64,000 bases of DNA from DATBGO01 sp050011895 (GTDB lineage Bacteria; Actinomycetota; Actinomycetes; Streptosporangiales; Streptosporangiaceae). Position numbers and translations under genes: made by a program. The notes under the pieces were generated by a model that searched no databases, was not told the origin of the DNA, and saw only the letters and a list, made by a program, of their open reading frames with translations. Shown here piece by piece: positions 6,917 to 15,192 of this stretch. Where the stretch lies: contig JBEKIF010000027.1 in assembly GCA_050011895.1 (NCBI GenBank), forward strand, positions 17,584-81,583. The letters are read 5' to 3'. How positions within the stretch are numbered: position 1 is the first letter of the stretch; the number at the start of each line of letters is the position of its first letter.

Positions 6917-9427
6917 TCATGGCCTGGTGCGTAGCCGCAGTGTTTGCAAGTCGTCACGCTCGATGCACTCGATCTGATCGAGCAGCGCATCAATATCGTC
7001 GGTGACCGTAAGATGGCGGCCGGTGAGGCGATCTGCCCGGCCGCCCGCGAGCGTGAGGATGACGCGGGCGGCACGTTCCGGGTCGGTGCCGTGCCCTGAG
7101 GCGAGCCGGTCACGAATCCAGCCGAAGACGCGCCCTTCAGGCGTTTGCCGGTCGGCGGTGCTGCTCAGCGCGACCTCACCCAGGCCGATCGGGAGCAGGC
7201 CGGGGTCGACACTGAACACCGATACGCCGTGCGCGCGGGTCTCCGCAGCGAGGGTCTCGGTTAGCTTCACAAGTGCGGCCTTGGATGCTGCGTAGGCGGA
7301 CATCAGTGGCCATCGGTATGCGCCGGCGTAGCTGGTGATGTTGATGATGCGGCCGTCTCCCGCCGCGATCATGTCCGGCAGTGCGATGCGGGTCAGGGCG
7401 AACGCGCCGCCGAGGTTGATCTCCAGCGTGCGCCACCACTGGGCGGGGTCGGCGTCCCACATCAGCCCGGCTGGCCCGCTGATGCCGGCGTTGTTGATGA
7501 GCAGGTTGGCACTGCCCAGCTGCTGGCGCAGTTGCGCGACAGCGGCGGCCGTTGCGCGGTAATCGGTGACATCCGCCGTCGCGGCTGCCGCGGTCCGGCC
7601 CGTGCTCTGGATCTCCGCGACGGCCGTGGCGAGTTCGGCTGGTGAGCGGGCGATCAGCCCGACCGCTGCCCCAGCCTCGGCCAGGCTGGCGGCAAGCAGC
7701 CTGCCGATGCCTCGCCCGCCGCCGCTCACGAGCGCGACCATCCCGTCCAGGTCGCAGCCGTGATCGGCCGGGTATCCGCCGGCCGTTGCTGTGGCCGGCC
7801 GCCCGGCAGGGCGCACGGTGACCGTGCGGGCACGCGGCTGGTCTACCGCGCGGCGCTCGCGGTCGACGAGATGCCGCCGCAGGATCTTGCCCGACGGCGA
7901 GGTGGGGATGCGGTCAGTGAACTCGATCTGGCGCACGCGCTTGTACGGCGCGACCCGCTCGGCGACCCACGCCATCAGCTCGGCCGCCGTTGCCGGAGCG
8001 CGAAGCACGACGAATGCCTTGGGTACTTCTCCGGCCGCTTGATCAGGGCTCCGGACGACCGCCGCGTCCGCCACCGCAGGGTGGGTCAGCAAGAGACCCT
8101 CGAGCTCGGCGGGCGCCACCTGATGGCCCTTGTACTTGATCAGTTCCTTGACCCGGTCGGTGACGCGGTACCAGCCAGCCGCGTCGACGGTGACGATATC
8201 TCCGGTGTGCACCCATCCGCCGGTGTCGATGGTGGCCGCGGTTGCCAGCGGGTTGCCCAGGTAGCCGAGCATCGCGCCGGGTGAGCGGATCAGCAGCTCA
8301 CCTGGTTCGCCGGGGCCGGCGCTGGTTCCTGTCTCAGGGCTGACGACCCGGCACTCGATGCGCGGCAGGGCGGGGCCGATGGACTCGGGCCGGTCCGGGC
8401 CGTCATCGGGCGCGATGTGCGTCGCGCCACCTAGCTCGGTCATCCCGTAGGCCTGCTTGACCCGGCAGCCGATCCGCCGCGCGCAGGCCCGCGCGAGTTC
8501 GGCGCCGAGCGGCGCCGCGGCCGAGGTGAGCAATCGGAGGCTCGACAGGTCGTAGTGGCCGACCACCTCGGCTCTCGCCAGCCCGAGCACTATCGGCGGG
8601 ACGACCTCGGCTCTGGTCACGTGCCGTTCTTGCACCGCTCGCAGGAACGCCTCCGGCTCGAAGCGCGGCAGGATGACCACCGTCGCGCCCTGCAGCAGCG
8701 CCAGGTTCAGCGTGACCTGCAGGCCGTAGATATGAAACAGCGGCAGCGCCGCGATCACCACGTCGTCCTCGGTGACCTTGTGCGCGAGCCGCATCTGGCA
8801 CAAGCTCGCCACCAGGTTCCGGTGGGTCAGCACGACGGTCTTGGGCAGCCCGGTGGTCCCACTTGAGCTTGGCAGGAACGCGACGCCGGAAGCAGAAACG
8901 GGCGCGGCGTCCGGGCCGGCGCTCATCCGGAGCAACTGAAACGCGGTGGCGCCTGCCGCAGCCTCGCCGATCACGAAGGGCTCAGCGATCCCGGCTTCGG
9001 GTATGGCCGGGCGCAACTTGCCGGCCAGCTGCGCGGAGGTGGTGAGCAGATACCGCGCGCCCGTCTGCTGGAGCTGGCGGCAGATCTCCGCACCGGTGCA
9101 CTCCGGGTTCACGGTCGTAACGATCGCGCCAATCGACGCCGCCGCGAACCAGGTCGTGGCGAACTCGATGCTGTTCGGCGCGCACAGGGCGAGCACATCG
9201 CCCGGATGCAGGCCCCGGCCGGCCAGCCTCGCTCCGGTCTCCTGCACGGCGGCGGCCAGCTCTGCGTAGCTGAGCCCACGCCCGGTGGCCGCATCGGCCA
9301 GTGCTTGCTTGCTCCCGCGCCGGGCCGCCTGAGCCAGCACGAACTCCGGCAGCGTCAGGTCGGGAATGCCGGGAGGCTGCAGCGCATGGCCGGCCGCCAG
9401 GTCACCCTCGATGATGGCAGTACCCAT
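6917..9427 (-). CDS. Fused acyl-CoA ligase (ANL) and short-chain dehydrogenase
   Basis: 836 residues with two complete enzymes. Residues 1 to about 530 are an AMP-forming acyl/aryl-CoA ligase: P-loop FLPSSSGTTGLPK at 184-196, a YGMTE motif, TGD and the C-terminal GKILRRHL. Residues 560-836 are a classical SDR: GGGRGIG nucleotide site, NNAG, Ser699, and the YxxxK pair Tyr712/Lys716. The ATG at 9427 has a good upstream AGGAGAG; the frame is open much further upstream, but that part lacks protein character. A fusion could activate an acid to its CoA ester and oxidise or reduce a linked keto/hydroxy group. Free-standing 4-coumarate-CoA-ligase-like enzymes lack the SDR half. The divergent LAL regulator is its likely controller. 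Confidence 0.9.
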   Translation of the reverse strand: MGTAIIEGDLAAGHALQPPGIPDLTLPEFVLAQAARRGSKQALADAATGRGLSYAELAAAVQETGARLAGRGLHPGDVLALCAPNSIEFATTWFAAASIGAIVTTVNPECTGAEICRQLQQTGARYLLTTSAQLAGKLRPAIPEAGIAEPFVIGEAAAGATAFQLLRMSAGPDAAPVSASGVAFLPSSSGTTGLPKTVVLTHRNLVASLCQMRLAHKVTEDDVVIAALPLFHIYGLQVTLNLALLQGATVVILPRFEPEAFLRAVQERHVTRAEVVPPIVLGLARAEVVGHYDLSSLRLLTSAAAPLGAELARACARRIGCRVKQAYGMTELGGATHIAPDDGPDRPESIGPALPRIECRVVSPETGTSAGPGEPGELLIRSPGAMLGYLGNPLATAATIDTGGWVHTGDIVTVDAAGWYRVTDRVKELIKYKGHQVAPAELEGLLLTHPAVADAAVVRSPDQAAGEVPKAFVVLRAPATAAELMAWVAERVAPYKRVRQIEFTDRIPTSPSGKILRRHLVDRERRAVDQPRARTVTVRPAGRPATATAGGYPADHGCDLDGMVALVSGGGRGIGRLLAASLAEAGAAVGLIARSPAELATAVAEIQSTGRTAAAATADVTDYRATAAAVAQLRQQLGSANLLINNAGISGPAGLMWDADPAQWWRTLEINLGGAFALTRIALPDMIAAGDGRIINITSYAGAYRWPLMSAYAASKAALVKLTETLAAETRAHGVSVFSVDPGLLPIGLGEVALSSTADRQTPEGRVFGWIRDRLASGHGTDPERAARVILTLAGGRADRLTGRHLTVTDDIDALLDQIECIERDDLQTLRLRTRP

Positions 9428-9479
9428 CTCTCCTCGCTGTCTGATCGCATCCGTCCGGCCCGCCTGCAGGACCGACTGA

Positions 9480-9519
9480 CTTGAGCCTCGCCTCATGGGC
9501 TTGAGCCTCGCCTCATGGG
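9480..9519. repeat. Perfect 20-bp direct tandem repeat upstream of the ligase-SDR gene
   Basis: Two adjacent identical copies of cttgagcctcgcctcatggg (9480-9499 and 9500-9519), 53 bp upstream of the ligase-SDR start in the divergent region shared with the LAL gene. Position and two-turn spacing suit a tandem activator site, though slippage duplication is equally possible. Confidence 0.7.
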
Positions 9520-9765
9520 ATGGCCTCCTCGCGGTCTGAGTGGCATGTTCCCGTCGGCGAGTCCACGGCCTCGGCCCTGACACGAGCGTGCGCCGGCCGC
9601 GGCGGGCGAACATCGTGCGGTTGACGGGTATCGGCGCGCGCGGTGTCGTAGTCTCGCCGCGCCCGGTGCCTACGCCAGCCCGCCGGGCAGGCACCTCGGG
9701 CCGGGTTTGATGAGTCAGACTGGTGTGTGTCGGGCCGGGCAGGCCATCGAGGAAAGCCAAGCGGG

Positions 9766-12627
9766 ATGAGCACCAAGACCCAGACTTCACCGCGCGATGG
9801 GGCGGGCCACCGCGCCGGCAACCTGCCGGTGCAGCTGACCAGCTTCGTCGGCCGCGGCGCTGAGCTAGCGGAAGTCCGGGCGCTGGTACGCGCAGGCCGG
9901 CTGGTGATGCTGACCGGCTCTGGCGGCTGCGGGAAGAGCCGGCTGGCCCTGGAAGTCGCCGCTTCGCTCGCTGGGGAGCGCTGGCACGGCGCCTGGCTGG
10001 CCGAGCTCGCGTCGCTGACCGACAGCCGGCAGGTAGCCGGAGCTGTCGCCGCCGCCCTCCCGGTCCGGCGCCAGGCATCGATCGAGACCCCCGGCACGCT
10101 CGCCGCGGCTGTCGGCAACCGGGATCTGCTCGTGCTGCTCGACAACTGCGAGCATCTGCTGCCCGGCTGCGCCGAGGTGGCCGAGTGCCTGCTGCGCCGC
10201 TGCCCTGGGGTGCGGCTCCTGGCCACCAGCCGCGAGCCGCTGGCCATCCCCGGCGAGATCACCTGGCGGGTGCCGTCGCTGTCGTTCCCCGATCGCATCA
10301 GCCCGGTTTCTGTCGCGGAGCTGGCGAGGTTCGAGGCGGTGCAACTGTTCGGCGACAGGGCCAACGTCGCCCGGCCTGGATTCGCGCTTTCGGAGCGCAA
10401 CGCGGCCGCGGTGGCCGAGATTTGCGCTCGGCTGGATGGCATCCCGCTCGCCATTGAGCTGGCGGCGGCGCGGGTCCGGGTGCTGTCGGTTGCGCAGATC
10501 GCGGCCGCGCTTGATCACCGGCTTGGCCTGCTGACCGGGGGGGCGCGGACGGCGGTGCCGCGCCAGCAGACGCTCGAAGCATCCATCGAGTGGAGTTACG
10601 GACTGCTTAGAGATCAGGAACGGCAGCTGTTGCAGCGGCTGGCCGCCTTTGCCGGCGGGTTCACAACGGAGGCCGCGGAGGCGGTCTGCTCTGGTGGCGG
10701 GATCGACGCCAGCCAGGTTCTCCACCTGGTGACCCAGCTGGCGGACAGGTCGCTGATCCAACCTTCTGCCGACGACAGCGACGAGGCACGGTTCGGGATG
10801 CTCGAAAGCATCCGCGAATACGCTGCCCGCCAGCTCGAGGCCTCCGGCCAGGCCAAGCAGGCCAGCCAGCGGCATTTCGCCTTCTTCTACCGCTACTCTC
10901 ACCGCCGGCCCGGCGAACCGGATGAGGCGCACCGGGAGCGGCTGCGGGCTGATGACGCCAACCTGCGCCGGGCGCTGGAGTGGGCAGCCGACCGCGATGA
11001 CCCGCGGCTGCTGGAGCTTGCCGCCCGCATGGTGCCGTACTGGGCGGTCAGCACCCGCCTGGCCGACGCCCAGCGGTGGCTGCAGACCGCCCTGGACCGC
11101 AGCCATGCGGCTGACCCGGCACTGCGGGCGCAGGCGCTCGGCGGCCTGGCCAGGATCGCCGGTCTGGCCTACAACTTCCCGACCGCCCAGGCGGCCGGCA
11201 CGGAGAGCCTCGCCATTCTGCGCCAGCTCGGCGACAAGCCCGGCCTCGTGCAGGCGCTGACCAGCCTGGGATTCATCGCGGCCCCGCTGGCCGAACCCGA
11301 CTCGGGACAGGCCTACCTCACCGAGGCGGCCGCACTGGCCGAGCAACTCGGCGACCGGGCCGCGCAGGCCTACGCGCTAGCCCTGATCGGCAGATCGGCG
11401 ATCAACCAGCCCGCTGACCGGCAGGCGGCGCGTGCCGTCCTGCGCCGCAGCATCCAGCTGGCACGGGAGTGCGGTGACCGCCGTACGGAGGGAACGGCGC
11501 TCGGAGAACTCGGCATCCTGTCCGTACTCGACTGCGACCCGGCCAAGGCCCTGCCCCTGCTGGACCAGGCACTCCCCCTGCTGCAGGCACACGGCGATGC
11601 GTTCTTCCACTCCCTTGCCCTGGTCGGCCTGGCGCAGTGCCTGTCGTTGCGCGGCGAGATCACCGGAGCCCAGGCGGCCTGCCAGCAACTGGACGAGATC
11701 ACCGGGGAACTCGGCCCGGCCTCCTTGTACTACGCGGCCTATGCCCGCGGCTGGGCGGCGTTCTGCCGCGGCGACTGGCCCGAGGCGATCCGTGCATTCC
11801 GCGAGCAGCTGACCTATCCCGGCCCCGTCGGACTGGCCGGCATGTGGACGGGGCACCTGGCCTGGGCCGAGCTAATCGCCGGCCAGCCGGATAGCGCCCG
11901 GCGGCGGGTGGATGAGTTCCTCGCCTCCAGCGACGCGGCCCGGACCAGCCCGGCCCTGCCGCTGGCGATCCGGGCCCTGATCGCCCGAGCCGACGGCGAC
12001 CGGAACGGCGCGCACGACCTGGCGCATCGCGCCTTGCTGGCCTCGCCCGGCGACCCGTTCGGCCGGCTCACGATCTGGACCTGCCTCGCCGTTACCGCCG
12101 CCATCAGCGCCGACCTTGGCGATCACCAGCGCGCGGCACGGCTGGCCGGCGCGGCCCGCAGCTTCGCCCGCAGCATCGAGATGGCAGCGCTTCCGGCCGC
12201 CACCGGCCTGCTGGACCACGCCCGTCAGACGTGCCAGGCGGCGCTCGGCCCTGACCTGTGCGCTGGTGCCCTGGCCGATGGTGAAGCCATGACCCTGACT
12301 GATGCGGTCGGCTACGCCAGCCGCGGCCGCGGCGCACGGCACCGCCCAGACGCGGGATGGGACAGCCTCACCCCGACCGAGCTCAGGGTCGCCGCCGCCG
12401 TCGCCGACGGCCTTTCCAACCCCCAGATCGCGACCAGGATGTTCATCGCCAGGCGCACCGTGACCACGCACCTGACCAGCATTTTCCGTAAGCTCGGCAT
12501 CTCCGCCCGCGCCGAGCTCGCCGCCGCCGCCGCCCGCCACGACCAACACCGGGCCCCGCGGCCCGCGGCACACAGTACTGCCCGCCCCCCGGCCGACAGG
12601 AACCCCAGCAAGGGCCGCCCGGCCTGA
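9766..12627 (+). CDS. LAL/AfsR-like LuxR-family ATPase regulator
   Basis: 953-residue transcription regulator. NB-ARC/AAA-type ATPase at the N-terminus: the lead-in LTSFVGR is typical of this class, Walker A GSGGCGKS is at residues 51-58, and LLDNCEHLL forms the Walker B region. The middle is tetratricopeptide-like helical repeats (about 330-800). A LuxR/GerE helix-turn-helix closes the protein (LTPTELRVAAAVADGLSNPQIA, then RTVTTHLTSIFRKLGI). The start is the ATG at 9766 with GAGGAAAG nine bases upstream; an in-frame GTG at 9727 lacks such a site. Divergent from the ligase-SDR gene, so probably its activator; the inducer is unknown. Confidence 0.92.
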   Translation: MSTKTQTSPRDGAGHRAGNLPVQLTSFVGRGAELAEVRALVRAGRLVMLTGSGGCGKSRLALEVAASLAGERWHGAWLAELASLTDSRQVAGAVAAALPVRRQASIETPGTLAAAVGNRDLLVLLDNCEHLLPGCAEVAECLLRRCPGVRLLATSREPLAIPGEITWRVPSLSFPDRISPVSVAELARFEAVQLFGDRANVARPGFALSERNAAAVAEICARLDGIPLAIELAAARVRVLSVAQIAAALDHRLGLLTGGARTAVPRQQTLEASIEWSYGLLRDQERQLLQRLAAFAGGFTTEAAEAVCSGGGIDASQVLHLVTQLADRSLIQPSADDSDEARFGMLESIREYAARQLEASGQAKQASQRHFAFFYRYSHRRPGEPDEAHRERLRADDANLRRALEWAADRDDPRLLELAARMVPYWAVSTRLADAQRWLQTALDRSHAADPALRAQALGGLARIAGLAYNFPTAQAAGTESLAILRQLGDKPGLVQALTSLGFIAAPLAEPDSGQAYLTEAAALAEQLGDRAAQAYALALIGRSAINQPADRQAARAVLRRSIQLARECGDRRTEGTALGELGILSVLDCDPAKALPLLDQALPLLQAHGDAFFHSLALVGLAQCLSLRGEITGAQAACQQLDEITGELGPASLYYAAYARGWAAFCRGDWPEAIRAFREQLTYPGPVGLAGMWTGHLAWAELIAGQPDSARRRVDEFLASSDAARTSPALPLAIRALIARADGDRNGAHDLAHRALLASPGDPFGRLTIWTCLAVTAAISADLGDHQRAARLAGAARSFARSIEMAALPAATGLLDHARQTCQAALGPDLCAGALADGEAMTLTDAVGYASRGRGARHRPDAGWDSLTPTELRVAAAVADGLSNPQIATRMFIARRTVTTHLTSIFRKLGISARAELAAAAARHDQHRAPRPAAHSTARPPADRNPSKGRPA

Positions 12628-12633
12628 CACTGG

Positions 12634-13206
12634 TTAGGAGTCCGGCGAGGGGGACGGTGGCCGATAGTCGGCCAGGGCGATGGTGACCTCGTAGACGCCG
12701 CTGCCGGCCGGGATCCGGGTGACGGCACCCAACCGTGCCTGGATGGCGAACGTGGCGGTATTGTCCTCCGCGACGAGCGAGACCAGCCGGGTGACGCCGA
12801 CCGGGCGGTGGGTCACCAGCGCCCGCGCGAGAGCGGAGCCGATACCTCGGCCCTGCCAGTCGTCCGCGACCGATATGCCGATGTCCGCGGTGGTCGGGTC
12901 GTCGGGGTTACGGGCGATGCGCCCAATCCCTACCGCGCGCTCGCCGGGCCGGCCTGCGGGAGCGAGCAGCACGACCGCAACGTGATTGATCTGGTCGACG
13001 GTGCCGAGCAGGTAGTCGAGGGTCGGCTCCGGCAACCAGGGCAGGGTTGCCAGGAACCTGCGATACCGCGAGGCCTGGGACAACGCCGCGTACATGTCCC
13101 GCAACAGCTGCCGGTCCCCGGCCACCAATGCCCGCAACCGCGCTGGGGTGCCGTCCGGAAGCAGAAACCGGTCGGCAACGTCCGCGGGGCCCGAGGTGTC
13201 GGCCAT
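12634..13206 (-). CDS. GNAT-family N-acetyltransferase
   Basis: 190 residues with a GNAT fold. The acetyl-CoA loop is visible as ADDWQGRGIGSALARAL (R/Q-x-x-G-x-G/A), preceded by the beta-4 strand TADIGISV. N-terminal LPDGTPARLRAL is typical of GNATs related to the acetyltransferase domain of protein acetyltransferases such as Pat. The acceptor substrate cannot be inferred. It converges on the LAL gene with only 6 bp between stops. Confidence 0.88.
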   Translation of the reverse strand: MADTSGPADVADRFLLPDGTPARLRALVAGDRQLLRDMYAALSQASRYRRFLATLPWLPEPTLDYLLGTVDQINHVAVVLLAPAGRPGERAVGIGRIARNPDDPTTADIGISVADDWQGRGIGSALARALVTHRPVGVTRLVSLVAEDNTATFAIQARLGAVTRIPAGSGVYEVTIALADYRPPSPSPDS

Positions 13207-13537
13207 CGTGGTCTCCAGTTATCCGGGCCCCGGGCCGCTCACCCGCCCCATATGCGGCTCACGGTGCCGATCGGGCGTCGACGCCGCTGGCGGCGCTTAT
13301 CCGCCTGGTGCCCACCGGCCTGCCCATCCTAAAGCCGGGACGCTCGCACCGATAACCCGCGTCGAGGCCAACATCCCCGACGACGAGCTACCACGGAGCC
13401 CGTCGGTGCGCCGCCCGGCGCCTGCTTCATTGGTCAGCCTGCAGGCGGCGCACTGTATGACTGACGAGCCGCGGTCTGTATGGCCCAACTTTCGACGGAC
13501 TGGAGGCGCTGTCCTACCACTGTGCTACCGTTGTGGC

Positions 13538-13816
13538 GTGGCAGTCCGCAAGAAGCGTTCCATCTCTATGCCGCCCGACCTGGACGCTGAGATCGCCGCT
13601 GCAGCAGCCGACGCGGGCCTCAGCTACAGCGCGTGGCTGGCAGATACCGCCCGGAAGGAGTTCACCATCCGGGCGGGCCTGGCCGCAGTCGGCCAGTTCG
13701 AGCAGGACCACGGCGCCTTCACCGCGGAGGAGATCGCCGATGCTGACGCCTGGGCCGCCCGGGCAGTCGAGCGGTCCGGCCAGGCCCGGACCACCGCCGG
13801 GCGACGGAGCGCCTGA
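13538..13816 (+). CDS. Ribbon-helix-helix antitoxin, VapB-like
   Basis: 92-residue protein with an N-terminal RHH DNA-binding segment (KKRSISMPPDLDAEIAAAAADAGLSYSAWLADTARKE) and an acidic C-terminal part expected to wrap the toxin. The GTG at 13538 is chosen because the first residues AVRKKRSISM make the N-terminal strand of the RHH fold; the frame is open upstream but without protein character. It overlaps the PIN toxin gene by 1 bp (TGATG), indicating translational coupling. The protein would neutralise the PIN partner and autorepress the pair. Confidence 0.8.
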   Translation: MAVRKKRSISMPPDLDAEIAAAAADAGLSYSAWLADTARKEFTIRAGLAAVGQFEQDHGAFTAEEIADADAWAARAVERSGQARTTAGRRSA

Positions 13817-14196
13817 TGGGCGTCACCTACGACACCGGCGCGCTTATCGCCGCCGAGCGCAGCGAGCGGCGCATGTGGGCCCGCCACCGCGCCCTGCTCG
13901 GCCGCCGCGAAGTCCCGACCGTGCCCGCGCCGGTAGTGGCGCAGTCCTGGCGCGGATCGGCCCGGCAAGTCCAGCTCGCCCGGCTGCTAGTCGGCTGCGA
14001 CGTCGAGCCTCTCGATGACGGCCAGGCGCGCTCGGTCGGTGCCTTAGCCGCGCGCGCCGCCACCACCGACATCGTGGACGCATGCGTGGTTGAGGGAACC
14101 CTGCGCCGGCGCGACCTCCTCGTCAGCTCTGACCCCGACGACCTGCAGTCAATCGCCGCCGCCACAGGCCACCGGCTCCAAATCGATCACCCCTGA
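13816..14196 (+). CDS. PIN-domain ribonuclease toxin, VapC-like
   Basis: 126-residue PIN domain. Conserved acidic residues for Mg-dependent RNA cleavage are visible: Asp6 in TYDTGALIAAE, Glu15, Asp in TDIVDACVV, and Asp in SSDPDDL. Paired with the RHH gene upstream in the standard antitoxin-first order. Target RNA unknown. Its 3' end overlaps the 3' end of the convergent methyltransferase gene by 48 bp. Confidence 0.82.
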   Translation: MGVTYDTGALIAAERSERRMWARHRALLGRREVPTVPAPVVAQSWRGSARQVQLARLLVGCDVEPLDDGQARSVGALAARAATTDIVDACVVEGTLRRRDLLVSSDPDDLQSIAAATGHRLQIDHP

Positions 14197-14892
14197 GCTC
14201 TGTAACGCAACTCTCTTGGCGGTGCACCAGTAGAAGCCCCGGCCGCTGGCGGCGCCGATCGGCACGCTGGTGCCGGCCCACCCCCAGCCGCTCATCGCGG
14301 CAAGCAGTTGCTGGGCCTCCCGGAAGTACTTCACCACGACATGGCCGGTTCCGTCGCTGGTCGGGCGCACGCTGAGCGGGACCTGCTCGCCTCCGACCCG
14401 CTCCTGCCAGACCGGCTGCCCGAGCCAGGGGATCTCGCGGGCATCCATATCGAGGAACGCCAGCTGCCCGCCTGGGCGAAGCGCCTGCTCGCACCCCGCG
14501 AGAAAGGCGGGGAGCAGGGAATCGGGGATATGGGACAGCCAGTGCCCGAAGAAGATCACCTCGTACTGGGCCGGCACAGGGTTCCAGCCGTCCAGCACGT
14601 CCACCACGGCCGTGGTGACGTTGGCCAGGTGCTTGCGCCGCAACTCGGCGAGCATGGCGGGCGATGCGTCGGTGGCAACCACCCGCCGGGCGCGGGCAGC
14701 GATGAGCTGGGTGAAATAGCCGGTGCCCGCCGCGTACTCCCCCACCACATTCCCGTCGAAGGTGCCATCGCCCACCCGGGCGATGAGCTCGGGCCGCACG
14801 GGCGCCATGTAGCCGGTGATCCATGCGTCCCAGTCCGGGGCGCGCAAATGGTAGGCAACCCGCTGGCGGTCCAGCACCTCGTCCCGTCGCAT
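14149..14892 (-). CDS. SAM-dependent class I methyltransferase
   Basis: 247 residues. Motif I is NVVGEYAAGTGYFT, with the acidic end of strand 2 in VVATDASPAML and motif IV near YEVIFFGHWLSHIPD. The start is the ATG at 14892, with GGAGGG about 4 bp upstream; an in-frame GTG 33 bp further up lacks one. The acceptor is unknown. The C-terminal coding end overlaps the convergent PIN toxin gene. Confidence 0.85.
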   Translation of the reverse strand: MRRDEVLDRQRVAYHLRAPDWDAWITGYMAPVRPELIARVGDGTFDGNVVGEYAAGTGYFTQLIAARARRVVATDASPAMLAELRRKHLANVTTAVVDVLDGWNPVPAQYEVIFFGHWLSHIPDSLLPAFLAGCEQALRPGGQLAFLDMDAREIPWLGQPVWQERVGGEQVPLSVRPTSDGTGHVVVKYFREAQQLLAAMSGWGWAGTSVPIGAASGRGFYWCTAKRVALQSSGVIDLEPVACGGGD

Positions 14893-15192
14893 CGGGCCCT
14901 CCGGCTGCTCCTGGTTTGCCCGCACGCTATGCCGACCGCCGGCGAATGTCTACCGCCACCCGGCCACGGGCCACGCCCGAACCAGAGCGGCCACGGCGCG
15001 CCCGGCCTCAGCAGGGCACTCACCGTGCGCAGCGTGGTGCTGACCTGGGACGACACCGCCTGACGACGCTGAGCGCCGCCCGGCCGCTCCTGGTGCCGGC
15101 TCCCAGACTGGCTGCCATTTCGCCCTGTCAACCTACGGGCATCTGGTGGCAGATCCGGAGCCCGCGCGCCGCTCGCGTGGAATGCTGGAACG

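Noticed and set aside
9428..10078. N-terminal extension of the ligase-SDR frame
   Set aside because: Arg/Pro-rich low-complexity translation overlapping the LAL gene; the ATG at 9427 has a ribosome site and a conserved start.
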